The notes under the pieces were generated by a model. That model did not search any database, had not been told where the DNA came from, and saw only the letters and a program-made list of their open reading frames with translations. Positions 9,695-18,878 of a stretch of DNA of 64,000 nt are shown here, in pieces. Positions within the stretch are counted from its first letter, which is position 1. Every line of letters starts with the position of its first letter. The stretch is from Streptomyces cellulosae. Its GTDB lineage: Bacteria; Actinomycetota; Actinomycetes; Streptomycetales; Streptomycetaceae. A program made the translations under genes and the position numbers. The stretch covers positions 107,214 to 171,213 of the forward strand of contig NZ_JOEV01000031.1 of assembly GCF_000721105.1 (NCBI RefSeq). Direction: 5' to 3'.

Positions 9695-10306
9695 CTACAG
9701 GTGCGGCAGGATCGCCGGCATCAGGTCCTGGAAGGTGCGGCCGTTGGCCGGGGTGCCGAGGGCCGTCATCGTCCAGCCCGAGCCCGTGCGGTGCACCTTG
9801 GCCATGATCTGGGCCGTGTACGCGCCACCGCCCGCGAGCGTGTACCGGGCCAGTTCCTGGCCGTTGGTCTCGTCGACCAGACGGCAGAACGCGTTCTGCA
9901 CTTCCTGGAAGGTCTGGCCCGTGAACGAGTTCACGGTGAAGACGATCTGGTCGATGTGGACCGGCACCCGCGACAGGTCGACGAGGATCGACTCGTCGTC
10001 GCCGCCCTGCCCGACACCGCCGACGAGGTTGTCGCCGGTGTGCCGCACCGAGCCGTCGTCGCTCACCAGATGGCGGAAGAACACGACGTCGAGCGGCTGC
10101 TTGTCCGCGAACAGGACCGCTGAGGCGTCCAGGTCGATCTCCCGGGTGCGGGAGCCGAAGAGGCCGCGCCGGGGAGCCGCCTGCCAGCCGAGCCCCATGC
10201 GCACCGCGGTGAGGCTGCCCCCGTCGTTCTTCTGCAGGCTGATGGCCTGACCCTTGGTCAGATTCACGCCGCCGCCGGGCGCGCCGCCCTTGGATACGTC
10301 CACCAC
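9695..10306 (-). CDS. terD: TerD family Ca2+-binding stress protein
   Basis: About 203 residues, a single TerD domain. VNLTKGQAISL at the N-terminus and the acidic loops GGVGQGGDDESILVDLSRVP and FCRLVDETNGQELARYTL are characteristic of the Ca2+-binding TerD/TerE family. The GTG at 10306 (or the next GTG) follows GAGGGGACC; a longer reading from 10378 adds an Arg/Gly-rich leader that looks non-coding. It is 55 bases upstream of the TerD-FtsK-like gene on the same strand, so the two are probably co-transcribed and act together in envelope or metal stress. Confidence 0.88.
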   Translation of the reverse strand: MVDVSKGGAPGGGVNLTKGQAISLQKNDGGSLTAVRMGLGWQAAPRRGLFGSRTREIDLDASAVLFADKQPLDVVFFRHLVSDDGSVRHTGDNLVGGVGQGGDDESILVDLSRVPVHIDQIVFTVNSFTGQTFQEVQNAFCRLVDETNGQELARYTLAGGGAYTAQIMAKVHRTGSGWTMTALGTPANGRTFQDLMPAILPHL

Positions 10307-10428
10307 GCGCTGGTCCCCTCTCGTGTTTCCCCTGTTGCCGCGGGATCCGCGGATGCCCAGAACCCTACGCAGGGCCACTGACAGTGACGCACCCTGTTCG
10401 CGCTTTGTGTCGGTCTTGCAACACAGCC

Positions 10429-10461
10429 CGTACGCACAGCTGACGCGTACGCACAGCTGAC
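10429..10461. repeat. two direct 16-bp repeats upstream of terD
   Basis: CGTACGCACAGCTGAC occurs at 10429-10444 and again at 10446-10461, a 17-bp period. It lies between the end of uvrB and the terD start, so it is either a regulator-binding site or a local duplication. Confidence 0.6.
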
Positions 10462-10480
10462 ACGGCTCTCCGCGGAACGG

Positions 10481-12619
10481 TCAGGCCAGTCCGGCCTCCT
10501 TCATCTGGCGCAGCTCCTTCTTCATCTCGGAGACCTCGTCGCGCAGTCGGGCCGCGATCTCGAACTGGAGGTCCGCGGCCGCGGCGCGCATGCGCTCGGT
10601 CATCTCCTCGATCTGCTCGGCGAGTTCGGCCGCGGGACGGTCGGTCGGGACCGTGGCCGTGGTCTTGCCCCTGCCTGCCTTCGCGCCCTTGGCCGCCTTG
10701 TTGCCGAGGGCGGGCACGGGGGCCTTGGCGCCCTTGCCGTCCTTCAGCTTGCGGTAGCCGGAGCCGAGCAGCTGCTCCGTGTCGATGTCCTCGCGGGCGA
10801 TCTGCGCCACGATGTCGTTGATCTTCTTGCGGAGCGGCTGGGGGTCGAGGCCCCGCTCCGTGTTGTACGCGACCTGCTTCTCCCGGCGACGGTTGGTCTC
10901 CTCGATGGCCTTCTCCATCGCCGGGGTGATCTTGTCGGCGTACATGTGGACCTGACCGGAGACATTGCGCGCCGCGCGTCCGATGGTCTGGATGAGAGAG
11001 GTGCCGGAGCGCAGGAAGCCCTCCTTGTCGGCGTCGAGGATCGCCACCAGGGAGACCTCGGGCAGGTCGAGGCCCTCCCGGAGGAGGTTGATGCCGACGA
11101 GGACATCGAACTCGCCGGAGCGCAGCTCGCGCAGCAGTTCCACACGGCGCAGGGTGTCCACGTCGCTGTGCAGATAGCGCACCTGGATGCCGAGTTCCAG
11201 GAAGTAGTCGGTGAGGTCCTCGGCCATCTTCTTGGTGAGCGTGGTGACCAGGACCCGCTCGTCCTTCTCGGTCCGCTTGCGGATCTCGTGCACCAGGTCG
11301 TCGATCTGGCCCTCGGTGGGCTTGACGACGACCTCCGGGTCGATGAGGCCGGTCGGGCGGATGATCTGCTCGACGACGCCGTCGCCGCGGGAGAGCTCGT
11401 ACTTGCCGGGGGTGGCCGACAGGTAGACGGTCTGCCCGATGCGCTCCTGGAACTCCTCCCACTTCAGGGGCCGGTTGTCCAGGGCGGAGGGAAGGCGGAA
11501 GCCGTGGTCGACGAGGGTGCGCTTGCGGGAGGCGTCGCCCTCGTACATCGCGCCGATCTGCGGGACGGTGACATGGGACTCGTCGATGACGAGCAGGAAG
11601 TCGTCCGGGAAGTAGTCCAGCAGGGTGTTCGGCGGGGAGCCGGGCAGGCGGCCGTCGAAGTGCATCGAGTAGTTCTCCACGCCGGAGCAGGAGCCGATCT
11701 GGCGGAGCATCTCGATGTCGTACGTCGTACGCATCCGCAGGCGTTGGGCCTCCAGGAGCTTGCCCTGCTTCTCCAGCTCGGCGAGGCGCTCCCCCAGCTC
11801 CTTCTCGATGTCGTTGACGGCCCGTTCCATCCGCTCGGGGCCCGCGACGTAGTGGGAGGCCGGGAAGATGTACAGCTGCTGGTCGTCGCTGATGATCTCG
11901 CCGGTGACCGGGTGGAGGGTGGACAGCGCCTCGATCTCGTCGCCGAACATCTCGATGCGGACGGCGAGCTCCTCGTAGACCGGGAAGATCTCGATGGTGT
12001 CGCCGCGGACCCGGAAGGTGCCGCGGGTGAAAGCGAGGTCGTTGCGGGTGTACTGGATGTCGACGAAGCGGCGCAGCAGCTGGTCCCGGTCGAGTTCGTC
12101 ACCGACCCTGAGGGGGACCATCCGGTCCACGTACTCCTGCGGCGTACCGAGGCCGTAGATGCAGGAGACCGAGGCGACCACGACGACGTCACGACGGGTG
12201 AGCAGCGAGTTGGTCGCGGAGTGGCGCAGCCGCTCGACCTCCTCGTTGATCGACGAGTCCTTCTCGATGTAGGTGTCCGACTGCGGGACGTAGGCCTCGG
12301 GCTGGTAGTAGTCGTAGTACGAGACGAAGTACTCGACCGCGTTGTTCGGCAGCAGCTCGCGGAACTCGTTCGCCAGCTGGGCCGCCAGCGTCTTGTTCGG
12401 CGCCATCACCAGGGTGGGGCGTTGGAGCTTCTCGATCATCCACGCGGTGGTGGCGGACTTGCCGGTGCCGGTCGCGCCGAGCAGTACGACGTCCTTCTCA
12501 CCGGCCTCGATGCGCCGGGCCAGGTCGGCGATGGCCGCCGGCTGGTCGCCGCTGGGCTGGTAGGAACTGACGACCTCGAAAGGCGCCACCGTACGTTCGA
12601 TGTGGGAAACGGGCCGCAT
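10481..12619 (-). CDS. uvrB: excinuclease ABC subunit B
   Basis: A 712-residue damage-verification helicase of nucleotide excision repair, acting with UvrA and UvrC. Walker A GATGTGKS lies at residues 48-55. The beta-hairpin region [12 protein letters not shown], the DESHVT Walker B-type box, the helicase motif region IGRAARN and a C-terminal UVR domain ([20 protein letters not shown]) that contacts UvrC are all present. ATG 12619 begins the conserved [13 protein letters not shown]; a reading from 12922 would add about 100 unconserved residues. No GAAC-N4-GTTC LexA box is visible upstream. Confidence 0.97.
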   Translation of the reverse strand: MRPVSHIERTVAPFEVVSSYQPSGDQPAAIADLARRIEAGEKDVVLLGATGTGKSATTAWMIEKLQRPTLVMAPNKTLAAQLANEFRELLPNNAVEYFVSYYDYYQPEAYVPQSDTYIEKDSSINEEVERLRHSATNSLLTRRDVVVVASVSCIYGLGTPQEYVDRMVPLRVGDELDRDQLLRRFVDIQYTRNDLAFTRGTFRVRGDTIEIFPVYEELAVRIEMFGDEIEALSTLHPVTGEIISDDQQLYIFPASHYVAGPERMERAVNDIEKELGERLAELEKQGKLLEAQRLRMRTTYDIEMLRQIGSCSGVENYSMHFDGRLPGSPPNTLLDYFPDDFLLVIDESHVTVPQIGAMYEGDASRKRTLVDHGFRLPSALDNRPLKWEEFQERIGQTVYLSATPGKYELSRGDGVVEQIIRPTGLIDPEVVVKPTEGQIDDLVHEIRKRTEKDERVLVTTLTKKMAEDLTDYFLELGIQVRYLHSDVDTLRRVELLRELRSGEFDVLVGINLLREGLDLPEVSLVAILDADKEGFLRSGTSLIQTIGRAARNVSGQVHMYADKITPAMEKAIEETNRRREKQVAYNTERGLDPQPLRKKINDIVAQIAREDIDTEQLLGSGYRKLKDGKGAKAPVPALGNKAAKGAKAGRGKTTATVPTDRPAAELAEQIEEMTERMRAAAADLQFEIAARLRDEVSEMKKELRQMKEAGLA

Positions 12620-13009
12620 GTCATCCACCGTACGACTCCCCACTGACAACGCGGCCCGATCAGCGGTTTCGGGGAGAGGCGGGGTCTCCGGGGTGGCTCG
12701 GGGCCGGGGGGATCGGCTCGGACGGGCGAGACGGTTCTGGGGCAGGGCGCATGCCGGAGCAAGGCGCGTCCAGGGCGGGGCGAGTCGAGCCCGGAACGGG
12801 CCGTACCGGTGCAAGGCAGGCAGGAGCGACGCCGGGCAGCTGGCGGTAGGGGCGGGGACGGCCGCAGGTCGTGAACCGTGAGCCGCAAGCCGCAAGCCGC
12901 AAGCCGCAAGGGAGGATCGCAAGGCTTGCGGGGCGCGGCGCTCAGGGCGCGGGGCGGGCTTCCGAGGCGGGCAGGCCTCCTGCGGCTTCGGGAAAGCCGC
13001 GGGGGGCTG
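12620..13009. other. uvrB upstream region with heptamer repeats
   Basis: About 390 bp between the MHYT gene and uvrB, both on the minus strand. I see no supportable gene. It should contain the uvrB promoter. At 12882-12909 there are four perfect tandem copies of GCCGCAA. Confidence 0.6.
12882..12910. repeat. heptanucleotide tandem repeat (GCCGCAA)x4
   Basis: Four exact, contiguous copies of GCCGCAA sit upstream of uvrB. Such short arrays can change copy number by replication slippage; no function is evident. Confidence 0.85.
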
Positions 13010-13876
13010 TCAGTGGTTTTGGGGGGTGTGGGAGCTGTGCTCTGCGTGGCGGCGGGTACGGAGGGCGGGGCGGCGGGAGGTGGCGTGGGAGACGAGTTCA
13101 CGCGCGGGGACGCCCGGCTTGTGCTCTGCGGGGGTCCAGGCGGGCTTACCCATGACCATCAGCGGGTCGAACAGCACGACGACGCCCGCGAGCAGCAGGA
13201 AGGCGAGCGGGCCGATCATCATGGGCGCCAGCAGGGAGGCCGGGGAGTCCCCGGAGGACGGGGACGCCGTGCCGTGGAGATGGACGCGGAGGGCGGCCAT
13301 GCCTGTGTAGTGCATACCGGTGACGGCGAGCCCCATGATCAGGCTTGCGCCCACACTCCACCTGAACCCCCTGACCTGCCCGGCGGCCCACAACGCGGCG
13401 GTGGCGGCGGCGACGGCTATGACGACCGAGCCGGCCACGGTGGCCGTGTTGTACTCCAGCTTGCCGTTGAAGCGCATGCCGGCCATGCCCAGGTAGTGCA
13501 TGGTGGCGATCCCCAGGCCGGTGATGGCGCCTCCCGTCATCAGAGCCGTGCCGCGCGACCCCTTGTAACCGACGATGAAGATGCCGATGCCCACCATGAC
13601 GATGGCGACGCCCAGGCTGGCAAAGGTGATGGCCTTGTCGTAGTGGATCGGCGCCTGTTTGACCTTGAAGCCCATCATCGCGATGAAGTGCATGGTCCAT
13701 ATGCCGGAGCCAATCGCGGCCGAGCCCAGGGCGAGCCACCCGGGTCGCCAGGAGTCGCCGACGAGCATGGACCGAGTGGTGCAGCGCAGCCCCAGTGCGC
13801 CGCCCAGGCAGGCCATGAGGTAGGCCACCACCGGTGTGACGAGTCCGTAGCTGAATCCGTCGACCGTGCCTTGCAT
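13010..13876 (-). CDS. MHYT domain integral membrane sensor
   Basis: A 288-residue membrane protein with about seven transmembrane helices and three copies of the MHYT signature: IWTMHFIAMMGF, IATMHYLGMAGM and TGMHYTGMAAL. The Met/His residues at the outer face of the helices are proposed to bind copper and sense gases such as O2, CO or NO. It has no attached output domain such as GGDEF, EAL or kinase, only a basic C-terminal tail of about 45 residues, so any signalling needs a partner. Single gene; GGAAGGG lies about 12 bases before the ATG. Confidence 0.88.
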   Translation of the reverse strand: MQGTVDGFSYGLVTPVVAYLMACLGGALGLRCTTRSMLVGDSWRPGWLALGSAAIGSGIWTMHFIAMMGFKVKQAPIHYDKAITFASLGVAIVMVGIGIFIVGYKGSRGTALMTGGAITGLGIATMHYLGMAGMRFNGKLEYNTATVAGSVVIAVAAATAALWAAGQVRGFRWSVGASLIMGLAVTGMHYTGMAALRVHLHGTASPSSGDSPASLLAPMMIGPLAFLLLAGVVVLFDPLMVMGKPAWTPAEHKPGVPARELVSHATSRRPALRTRRHAEHSSHTPQNH

Positions 13877-14204
13877 GCGCGGCTGCCCTTCCGCCTACTT
13901 ACATCCCGGTATTTCCCGAAGTGCACCCCTTCCCAGAACCGCTCGAGCGGTCAGGGCTGAGGCAGAGAGTATGACCCCCACCGGAATGGTCGAACGATTC
14001 TCCGGCAAAGAAACACGTCCTTGCCCCAGTTGTGCTGTATCGGTGAGCGGCCATGGCGCAACGCCGTTCAAGTTGTGGTCATTCCGCACTCCTCCGCCGT
14101 TGACCCTCTGCTGTCAGAGCTGAGCTCTCTGTGAGAGCTCGACGCGCGGAGTGCGCATGTACGCGCGCGCAGTTGCCGCCACATGGTTCGGTCCCGCCCA
14201 CGCG
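13877..14204. other. intergenic region upstream of MHYT gene
   Basis: About 330 bp holding the MHYT promoter side and an AT-richer stretch around 14050-14100. I see no supportable gene before the glycerophosphodiesterase remnant begins. Confidence 0.5.
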
Positions 14205-14459
14205 GGCGCGCGCGTGCCGACGCTCCGGCAGCCCCTGCACCGCGGCGAGCTGCACCACCAGAAGCTGCTCCTGGAGATCAAGAACCCGGAACTGTATCCG
14301 GCCATCGAGAAGCAGACACTGAAGTCCCTGAGCAACGAAGGGGTGCGGGCCGTCGACACCTCGGTGACCGACTGATCTGAACTCCGGCTCCGGCTCCGGC
14401 GTCGACGGCATCATCACCGACAGCCCGACGTGGTGCGCGACGCGCTTCCGGCAGTCTGA
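14205..14459 (+). pseudogene. glycerophosphodiester phosphodiesterase remnant
   Basis: The plus strand encodes VPTLRQPLH then KLLLEIKNPELYPAIEKQ, the well-conserved central LLLEIKNPELYPGIE block of GDPD enzymes. That frame stops at 14373-14375. Shortly after, in another frame, VDGIITDSP is followed (after a one-base deletion at about 14425) by DVVRDALPAV and a stop at 14457-14459, matching the usual GDPD C-terminus. The catalytic N-terminal HRG region and the middle third are missing, so this is an internally deleted, frameshifted relic. Confidence 0.75.
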
Positions 14460-14532
14460 GCCCCGTCGGGAGGCGGGGGCCGCGTTCGTCACTCTCCGGG
14501 CGTTGTCAGTGGTGGGTTCTACGGTGGGTCAC

Positions 14533-15087
14533 ATGGACAGCGATGGACAGTACGAGCAGCAGGTCGTGTGGACCGTCCTCGCCACCAACATCGGTCCGCT
14601 GCTGCTGGCCGCGACCGGCGACGGCCTGGTCAACGTCGTCTTCCACGCCACGGACGCGGTGCGCGACACGGCGCTCGGCCGGCTCGGGTCCCGGCTGGGA
14701 CGTGAGCCGGTCGAGGCACCCGACTCCCCGATGCTGGCCGAGGCGATACGCCAGATGAAGGCGTATTTCGCGGGTGAGCGGCACGCCTTCGATCTTCCCC
14801 TGGACTGGTCGCTGATCTCCGGTTTCAACCGGCAGGTGCTGCGCGAGCTCGCCGCCGGCGTGCCGTACGGCTCGGTCGTCGGGTACGGCGATCTGGCCGG
14901 CCGGGTCGGCCAGCCGGGCGCCGCACAGGCGGTGGGGGTGGCGATGGGCGCCAATCCGCTGCCGGTCGTCGTGCCCTGTCATCGAGTCGTCGAGAGCGAC
15001 GGCGGCATCGGCGGTTTCGGGGGCGGCCTGGAGACCAAGCGGAAGTTGCTCGCTCTGGAGGGGGTCCTGCCCGAGCCGCTGTTCTGA
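14533..15087 (+). CDS. ogt: methylated-DNA--[protein]-cysteine S-methyltransferase
   Basis: A 184-residue O6-alkylguanine-DNA alkyltransferase that removes alkyl groups from guanine onto its own cysteine. The active site VVVPCHRVV is present (Cys149), with the helix-turn-helix segment GYGDLAGRVGQPGAAQAVG that binds DNA and the GGIGGFGGGLETKRKLLALE tail. There is no Ada regulatory domain. ATG 14533 gives the normal length; a start at 14503 would add 10 residues. Confidence 0.92.
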   Translation: MDSDGQYEQQVVWTVLATNIGPLLLAATGDGLVNVVFHATDAVRDTALGRLGSRLGREPVEAPDSPMLAEAIRQMKAYFAGERHAFDLPLDWSLISGFNRQVLRELAAGVPYGSVVGYGDLAGRVGQPGAAQAVGVAMGANPLPVVVPCHRVVESDGGIGGFGGGLETKRKLLALEGVLPEPLF

Positions 15088-15137
15088 GCCCTCGAACACC
15101 TTCTCCCGCGGCCGGGATGCGTGACCCCTTCGGGCGG

Positions 15138-15566
15138 CTAGTCGTAGTGCCGGGCCTCGAAGATGTTGCCGTCCGGGTCGCGGAAGTAGAAGCTGCGGCG
15201 GGCCATTCCACGGGCGCCGAAAGAGTCGTGGGAGATGTCCGAGACGGGGACCGACTGTTCCTCCAGGCGGTCGCGCAGGGTCTGGAAGTCGTCGCCGGGC
15301 ATGGCCAGACAGACGTGGTTGACGGGGTGCCCGGAGCTCTCAGCGGCGCCGGGGACCATCTCCATGCGCTCCGCCGTGGAGAGCGGCATGAGGTCGAGGA
15401 TGGTCTCGTCGTTGAGCCGTACGGAGGGGAACGGGGCCGACCCCGCGGCGAAGTCGGTGAGCCTCACGGGTTCCATGCCGACCGTCTTCTTGTAGAAGTC
15501 CGCCGAGGCCAGGGGGTCCCGCACCCAGAGGACGACATGGTCGAGACGTGTGGTGTTGTCCGTCAT
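15138..15566 (-). CDS. VOC family (glyoxalase/dioxygenase-fold) protein
   Basis: A 142-residue single vicinal-oxygen-chelate domain: LDHVVLWVRDPLASADFY at the start, HPVNHVCLAMPG in the second module and the ending FYFRDPDGNIFEARHY. These give the His and Glu positions that commonly bind a metal in this fold. Substrate is unknown. It is transcribed divergently from psuG with about 100 bp between them. Confidence 0.85.
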   Translation of the reverse strand: MTDNTTRLDHVVLWVRDPLASADFYKKTVGMEPVRLTDFAAGSAPFPSVRLNDETILDLMPLSTAERMEMVPGAAESSGHPVNHVCLAMPGDDFQTLRDRLEEQSVPVSDISHDSFGARGMARRSFYFRDPDGNIFEARHYD

Positions 15567-15665
15567 GCGGCCCAGGCTGGTGGTGTCTTCCACAACCCGC
15601 AAGTGTTTGACCGGACGTACCGCCCGCCAGAGATGAGGGAAGACCGACCGACAGGAGGCAGGCTC

Positions 15666-16574
15666 GTGGTGCTGGTGCTGTCCGAAGAAGTGCGGGACGC
15701 GATCGACGCGCGTCGACCCGTGGTGGCCCTGGAGTCCACGATCATCGCGCACGGGCTGCCGCGCCCGCGGAATCTCCAGGTGGCGCTGGAGCTGGAGGAC
15801 GTCGTACGGCGGGAGGGTGCCGTCCCCGCCACGATCGCCGTACTGGACGGCAGGCCCCATGTCGGTCTGGACAAGGAGCAGTTGGAGCGGGTCGCGAACG
15901 AGGACGGCATCCGCAAGCTGGGCCATCGTGACCTGCCGCTCGCGGTGGCCTCCGGGGCGAGCGGCGCGACCACGGTGTCGGCGACCGCGCTGCTGGCGGC
16001 TCTGGCGGGTGTGCGGGTGTTCGCGACGGGTGGGCTCGGCGGGGTGCACCGGGAGTGGACGGTGACTCAGGACGAGTCGGCCGACCTCGGCCTGCTGGCG
16101 TGCACGCGGATCACCGTGGTGTGTGCGGGCGTGAAGTCCATCCTCGACGTGCCGGCGACGCTGCAGCGCCTGGAGACCCTGGGCGTCGCGGTGGCCGGAT
16201 ACGACACAGACCGCTTCCCCGGCTTCTACCTGTCCGACTCGGGACACCCGGTGGAGTGGACACTGGACTCCCCGGGGCAGGTGGCGGACGTGATGAGAGC
16301 CCAGGACGCGCTCGACGGGCCCGGATCGGCCTTGATCGTCGCCAACCCCGTGCCCGAGGCCGAGCAACTCGATCCCGAGTTGCACGCGCGCGTGCTCGCC
16401 GACGCGCTGCAGGCGTGCGAGGCGGAGGGGATCTCCGGTCAGGCGGTCACCCCGTTCCTGCTCGACTACCTGGTCCGGCACACCGACGGAGCCTCGCTGA
16501 GCGCCAATCTGGCGGCGGTACGCGGCAACGTACGGCTGGCGGGCCGGATCGCGGCGGCCTGGGCCGTGGCGTGA
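15666..16574 (+). CDS. psuG: pseudouridine-5'-phosphate glycosidase
   Basis: A 302-residue enzyme that cleaves pseudouridine 5'-phosphate to uracil and ribose 5-phosphate. Family blocks are clear: VALESTIIAHGLPRPRNLQ with the catalytic-region glutamate, VGLDKEQLERV, LAVASGASGATTVSATA, and VFATGGLGGVHR. GTG 15666 follows AGGAGG by 7 bases. It overlaps the following PfkB kinase, so phosphorylation and cleavage of pseudouridine are encoded as a unit for modified-nucleoside salvage. Confidence 0.93.
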   Translation: MVLVLSEEVRDAIDARRPVVALESTIIAHGLPRPRNLQVALELEDVVRREGAVPATIAVLDGRPHVGLDKEQLERVANEDGIRKLGHRDLPLAVASGASGATTVSATALLAALAGVRVFATGGLGGVHREWTVTQDESADLGLLACTRITVVCAGVKSILDVPATLQRLETLGVAVAGYDTDRFPGFYLSDSGHPVEWTLDSPGQVADVMRAQDALDGPGSALIVANPVPEAEQLDPELHARVLADALQACEAEGISGQAVTPFLLDYLVRHTDGASLSANLAAVRGNVRLAGRIAAAWAVA

Positions 16575-17599
16575 CCACGGAGCGGCCCGGGCCGGGTGCG
16601 GCTGACGCGGCGGATCGGGGGCGAGCCGGCGGTTCGGGCGGTGCACTGCTCGTCGCCGGGGACGTCATCACGGACGTCGTCGCCCGGCATCGGGGGCCGC
16701 TCGCCGCGGGTACGGACACCGCCGCGACGATCCGGACGGTGCCGGGCGGGGCGGGGGCCAACGTGGCCTGCTGGGCTGCTCACAGCGACCTCGTGGAAGT
16801 GCGGCTGCTGGGGCGGGTCGGCGCGGACTCGGTCGCCTGGCACGAGCGGGAGCTGGTCGCCTGTGGCGTACGACCCAGGCTCGTCGTCGATCCACAGGCG
16901 CCGACCGGGACGGTGATCTGCCTCGTCGACACGGGGGCGGCCGCCGAGCGGACATTCCTCACGGACAGCGGGGCGTCGTTGCGGTTGGCACCGGAGGACT
17001 GGTCGGACGCGCTGCTCGACGGGGTGGCTCGCCTGCACCTGTCCGGCTACCTGCTGTTCTCCGAGCCGAGCCGCGCGTTCGTGACCGTGGCGTTGGAGGC
17101 GGCACGCGCGCGTGGAGTGCCGGTGAGCCTCGATCCGGCTTCGGCCGGGTTCCTGGTGGCGTTGGGCACGGACCGTTTCCTGGCACTCATCCAGGGCGTG
17201 GACGTGTTGCTGCCCAGCCGGGACGAGGCGTGTCTGCTCACGGGGTCGACCGACGCGGCCGACGCGGCGGCCGAACTGAGCCGCCGTGTTCCCCTGGTGA
17301 TCGCCAAGCAGGGCGTGGAAGGTGCGTTGGTGGCCCGGTCCGGCACCGTGATCGCCCGCGTCCCCGCCGTACCGGCGACACCCCGGGACACCACCGGCGC
17401 CGGCGATGCCTTCACCGGCGCCTTCCTCGCCGCCCTGCTCACCGGTGTCCCACCCGAGGACGCGGCGGCGGACGGGTGCCGTGCGGGGGCGCTGGCGGTG
17501 GAGCGGGTGGGGGGCCGTCCACCCCGAGGCGACTCTCGCAAGCCGACGCAGGCACCGGCGGCCGACGGAGGAGGGCCGCCGGTGGCGCACCGGGCGTGA
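16571..17599 (+). CDS. psuK: PfkB-family carbohydrate kinase (pseudouridine kinase)
   Basis: A 342-residue ribokinase-fold kinase. The N-terminal VAGDVITDVVARH, the substrate glycine motif PGGAGANVACW and the C-terminal signature DTTGAGDAFTGAF with its catalytic aspartate are visible. The start GTG overlaps the psuG stop (GTGA), arguing that it phosphorylates pseudouridine for PsuG. Other sugar or nucleoside substrates are possible on sequence alone. The tail of about 30 residues is disordered. Confidence 0.85.
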   Translation: MTTERPGPGAADAADRGRAGGSGGALLVAGDVITDVVARHRGPLAAGTDTAATIRTVPGGAGANVACWAAHSDLVEVRLLGRVGADSVAWHERELVACGVRPRLVVDPQAPTGTVICLVDTGAAAERTFLTDSGASLRLAPEDWSDALLDGVARLHLSGYLLFSEPSRAFVTVALEAARARGVPVSLDPASAGFLVALGTDRFLALIQGVDVLLPSRDEACLLTGSTDAADAAAELSRRVPLVIAKQGVEGALVARSGTVIARVPAVPATPRDTTGAGDAFTGAFLAALLTGVPPEDAAADGCRAGALAVERVGGRPPRGDSRKPTQAPAADGGGPPVAHRA

Positions 17600-17851
17600 G
17601 TCGCCGCGGGTCGGTCCCCGGTCTGTCGGGCGACACCGCCCGCTCACACCGTCTGGGGGAGCGCGCAGGCCCGGGCTCGCGTCGGCCGGCACCGGCCGGT
17701 CCGCCTACCCGCCGTACCCGCCGTACCCGGCCCCAGGGCCGGTTCGCCGTACCGCCGAAATCCACGTCGCCGCTGGCCGCTGTCCGCTGTCCGCTCGCCG
17801 CTGAACACCCGGCGATCGGCGATCGGCGACCAGCCTCATTCCCCCGCCCAC

Positions 17852-18646
17852 CTACTCCTTCCGACCCCATGCAGAGATCATCGGGGCCGTGGCGAGGTCC
17901 ATGCCACCGGCGGCGACGTTCGCGAGGTGACGGTCGATGTCCTGATCCGTGGCGTAGCCCTCGGCGACGAGTTGGTCACGGATCTGGCGGATCGTGGCGG
18001 ACTCCAGGTCGGCGCCGGCAGGTGAGCTGACCGGGAAGTACGCGTCGGCTTCCACCCGGCGCAGACCGGCCTCACGGAGCAGACGGGGCAGCTTGCGCCC
18101 GTAGGAGAGGTCGGCGCCCCGCTCGGCGAGCAGGCGGCGGAAGCCCTTGCGCAGCCGGTTCGCGAGCTGCTGCTCGGGGCCGTGCTCGTCGGGGCACAGC
18201 AGCGGCTGGAGGGCGGGATCGGCGTCCTCCAGCAGGAGGCGTCCGCCGGGGCGCAGGGCCTTGACCATGGACCGCAACGCCCTTTCCCGGTCCGGCACAT
18301 GAACGAGGACGAGCCGGGCGTGCACCAGGTCGAACCCCTCCCCCGGCGGCTCCTCGGCACCGACGTCGTGCACCCGCACCTCCACCGGAGGCCGGGCGGC
18401 CGCGGCGACCCGTGAGGTGTCGATGTCGGTGGCGAGGACCCGTCCGGTCGGGCCGACCTTCTTGGCCAGCCAGGACACGACAGAGGTGCCGCCGGCTCCG
18501 ACCTCCCAGCAACGCCAGCCGGGTCCGATGCCGAATCCGTCCAGATGCCGGAAGGTCGTGGGGTCGAAGAGGGAGGCGAAGGCGTCGAAACGTTCCCCCG
18601 CCTCGGACTGGCGGTTGTCGAGGAGATACCGGTCGGATCGCGTCAT
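17852..18646 (-). CDS. SAM-dependent methyltransferase
   Basis: A 264-residue class I methyltransferase. The SAM-binding motif I is WEVGAGGTSVVSWLA, motif II VLATDID, motif IV FDLVHARLVLVHVPD and post-motif LRPGGRLLLED. No substrate-specific feature is recognisable. ATG 18646 is used; the 17600-17851 gap downstream holds only short GC-rich direct repeats. Confidence 0.85.
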   Translation of the reverse strand: MTRSDRYLLDNRQSEAGERFDAFASLFDPTTFRHLDGFGIGPGWRCWEVGAGGTSVVSWLAKKVGPTGRVLATDIDTSRVAAAARPPVEVRVHDVGAEEPPGEGFDLVHARLVLVHVPDRERALRSMVKALRPGGRLLLEDADPALQPLLCPDEHGPEQQLANRLRKGFRRLLAERGADLSYGRKLPRLLREAGLRRVEADAYFPVSSPAGADLESATIRQIRDQLVAEGYATDQDIDRHLANVAAGGMDLATAPMISAWGRKE

Positions 18647-18878
18647 GCCGCGATCATCCCAGTTGCCTGGCTTGTCCGGAGGGGTCGACGCGACGGGACG
18701 AGATGGAGGAGATGCCGACACCAGCCCTCCGGGGGGCGACAAAGCCGTTGTCCACAGCCGGGAACCAAGCGGAACGCGCTGTTCCCACAGGCTTACCCGC
18801 CGCTCACGTCGAGCTGGCAAACTGGCCGGCCAAGGCGCGGGAATGCGGCGCGAGGGGGATCCAGGCGAGGAGATCCAG

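Noticed and set aside
10946..12646. Long open frame antisense to uvrB
   Set aside because: Antisense frames across high-GC genes stay open because stop codons are rare; its composition is Val/Asp/Leu-rich shadow sequence and uvrB is certain.
12620..13009. LexA (SOS) operator upstream of uvrB
   Set aside because: No GAAC-N4-GTTC sequence is present in the region.
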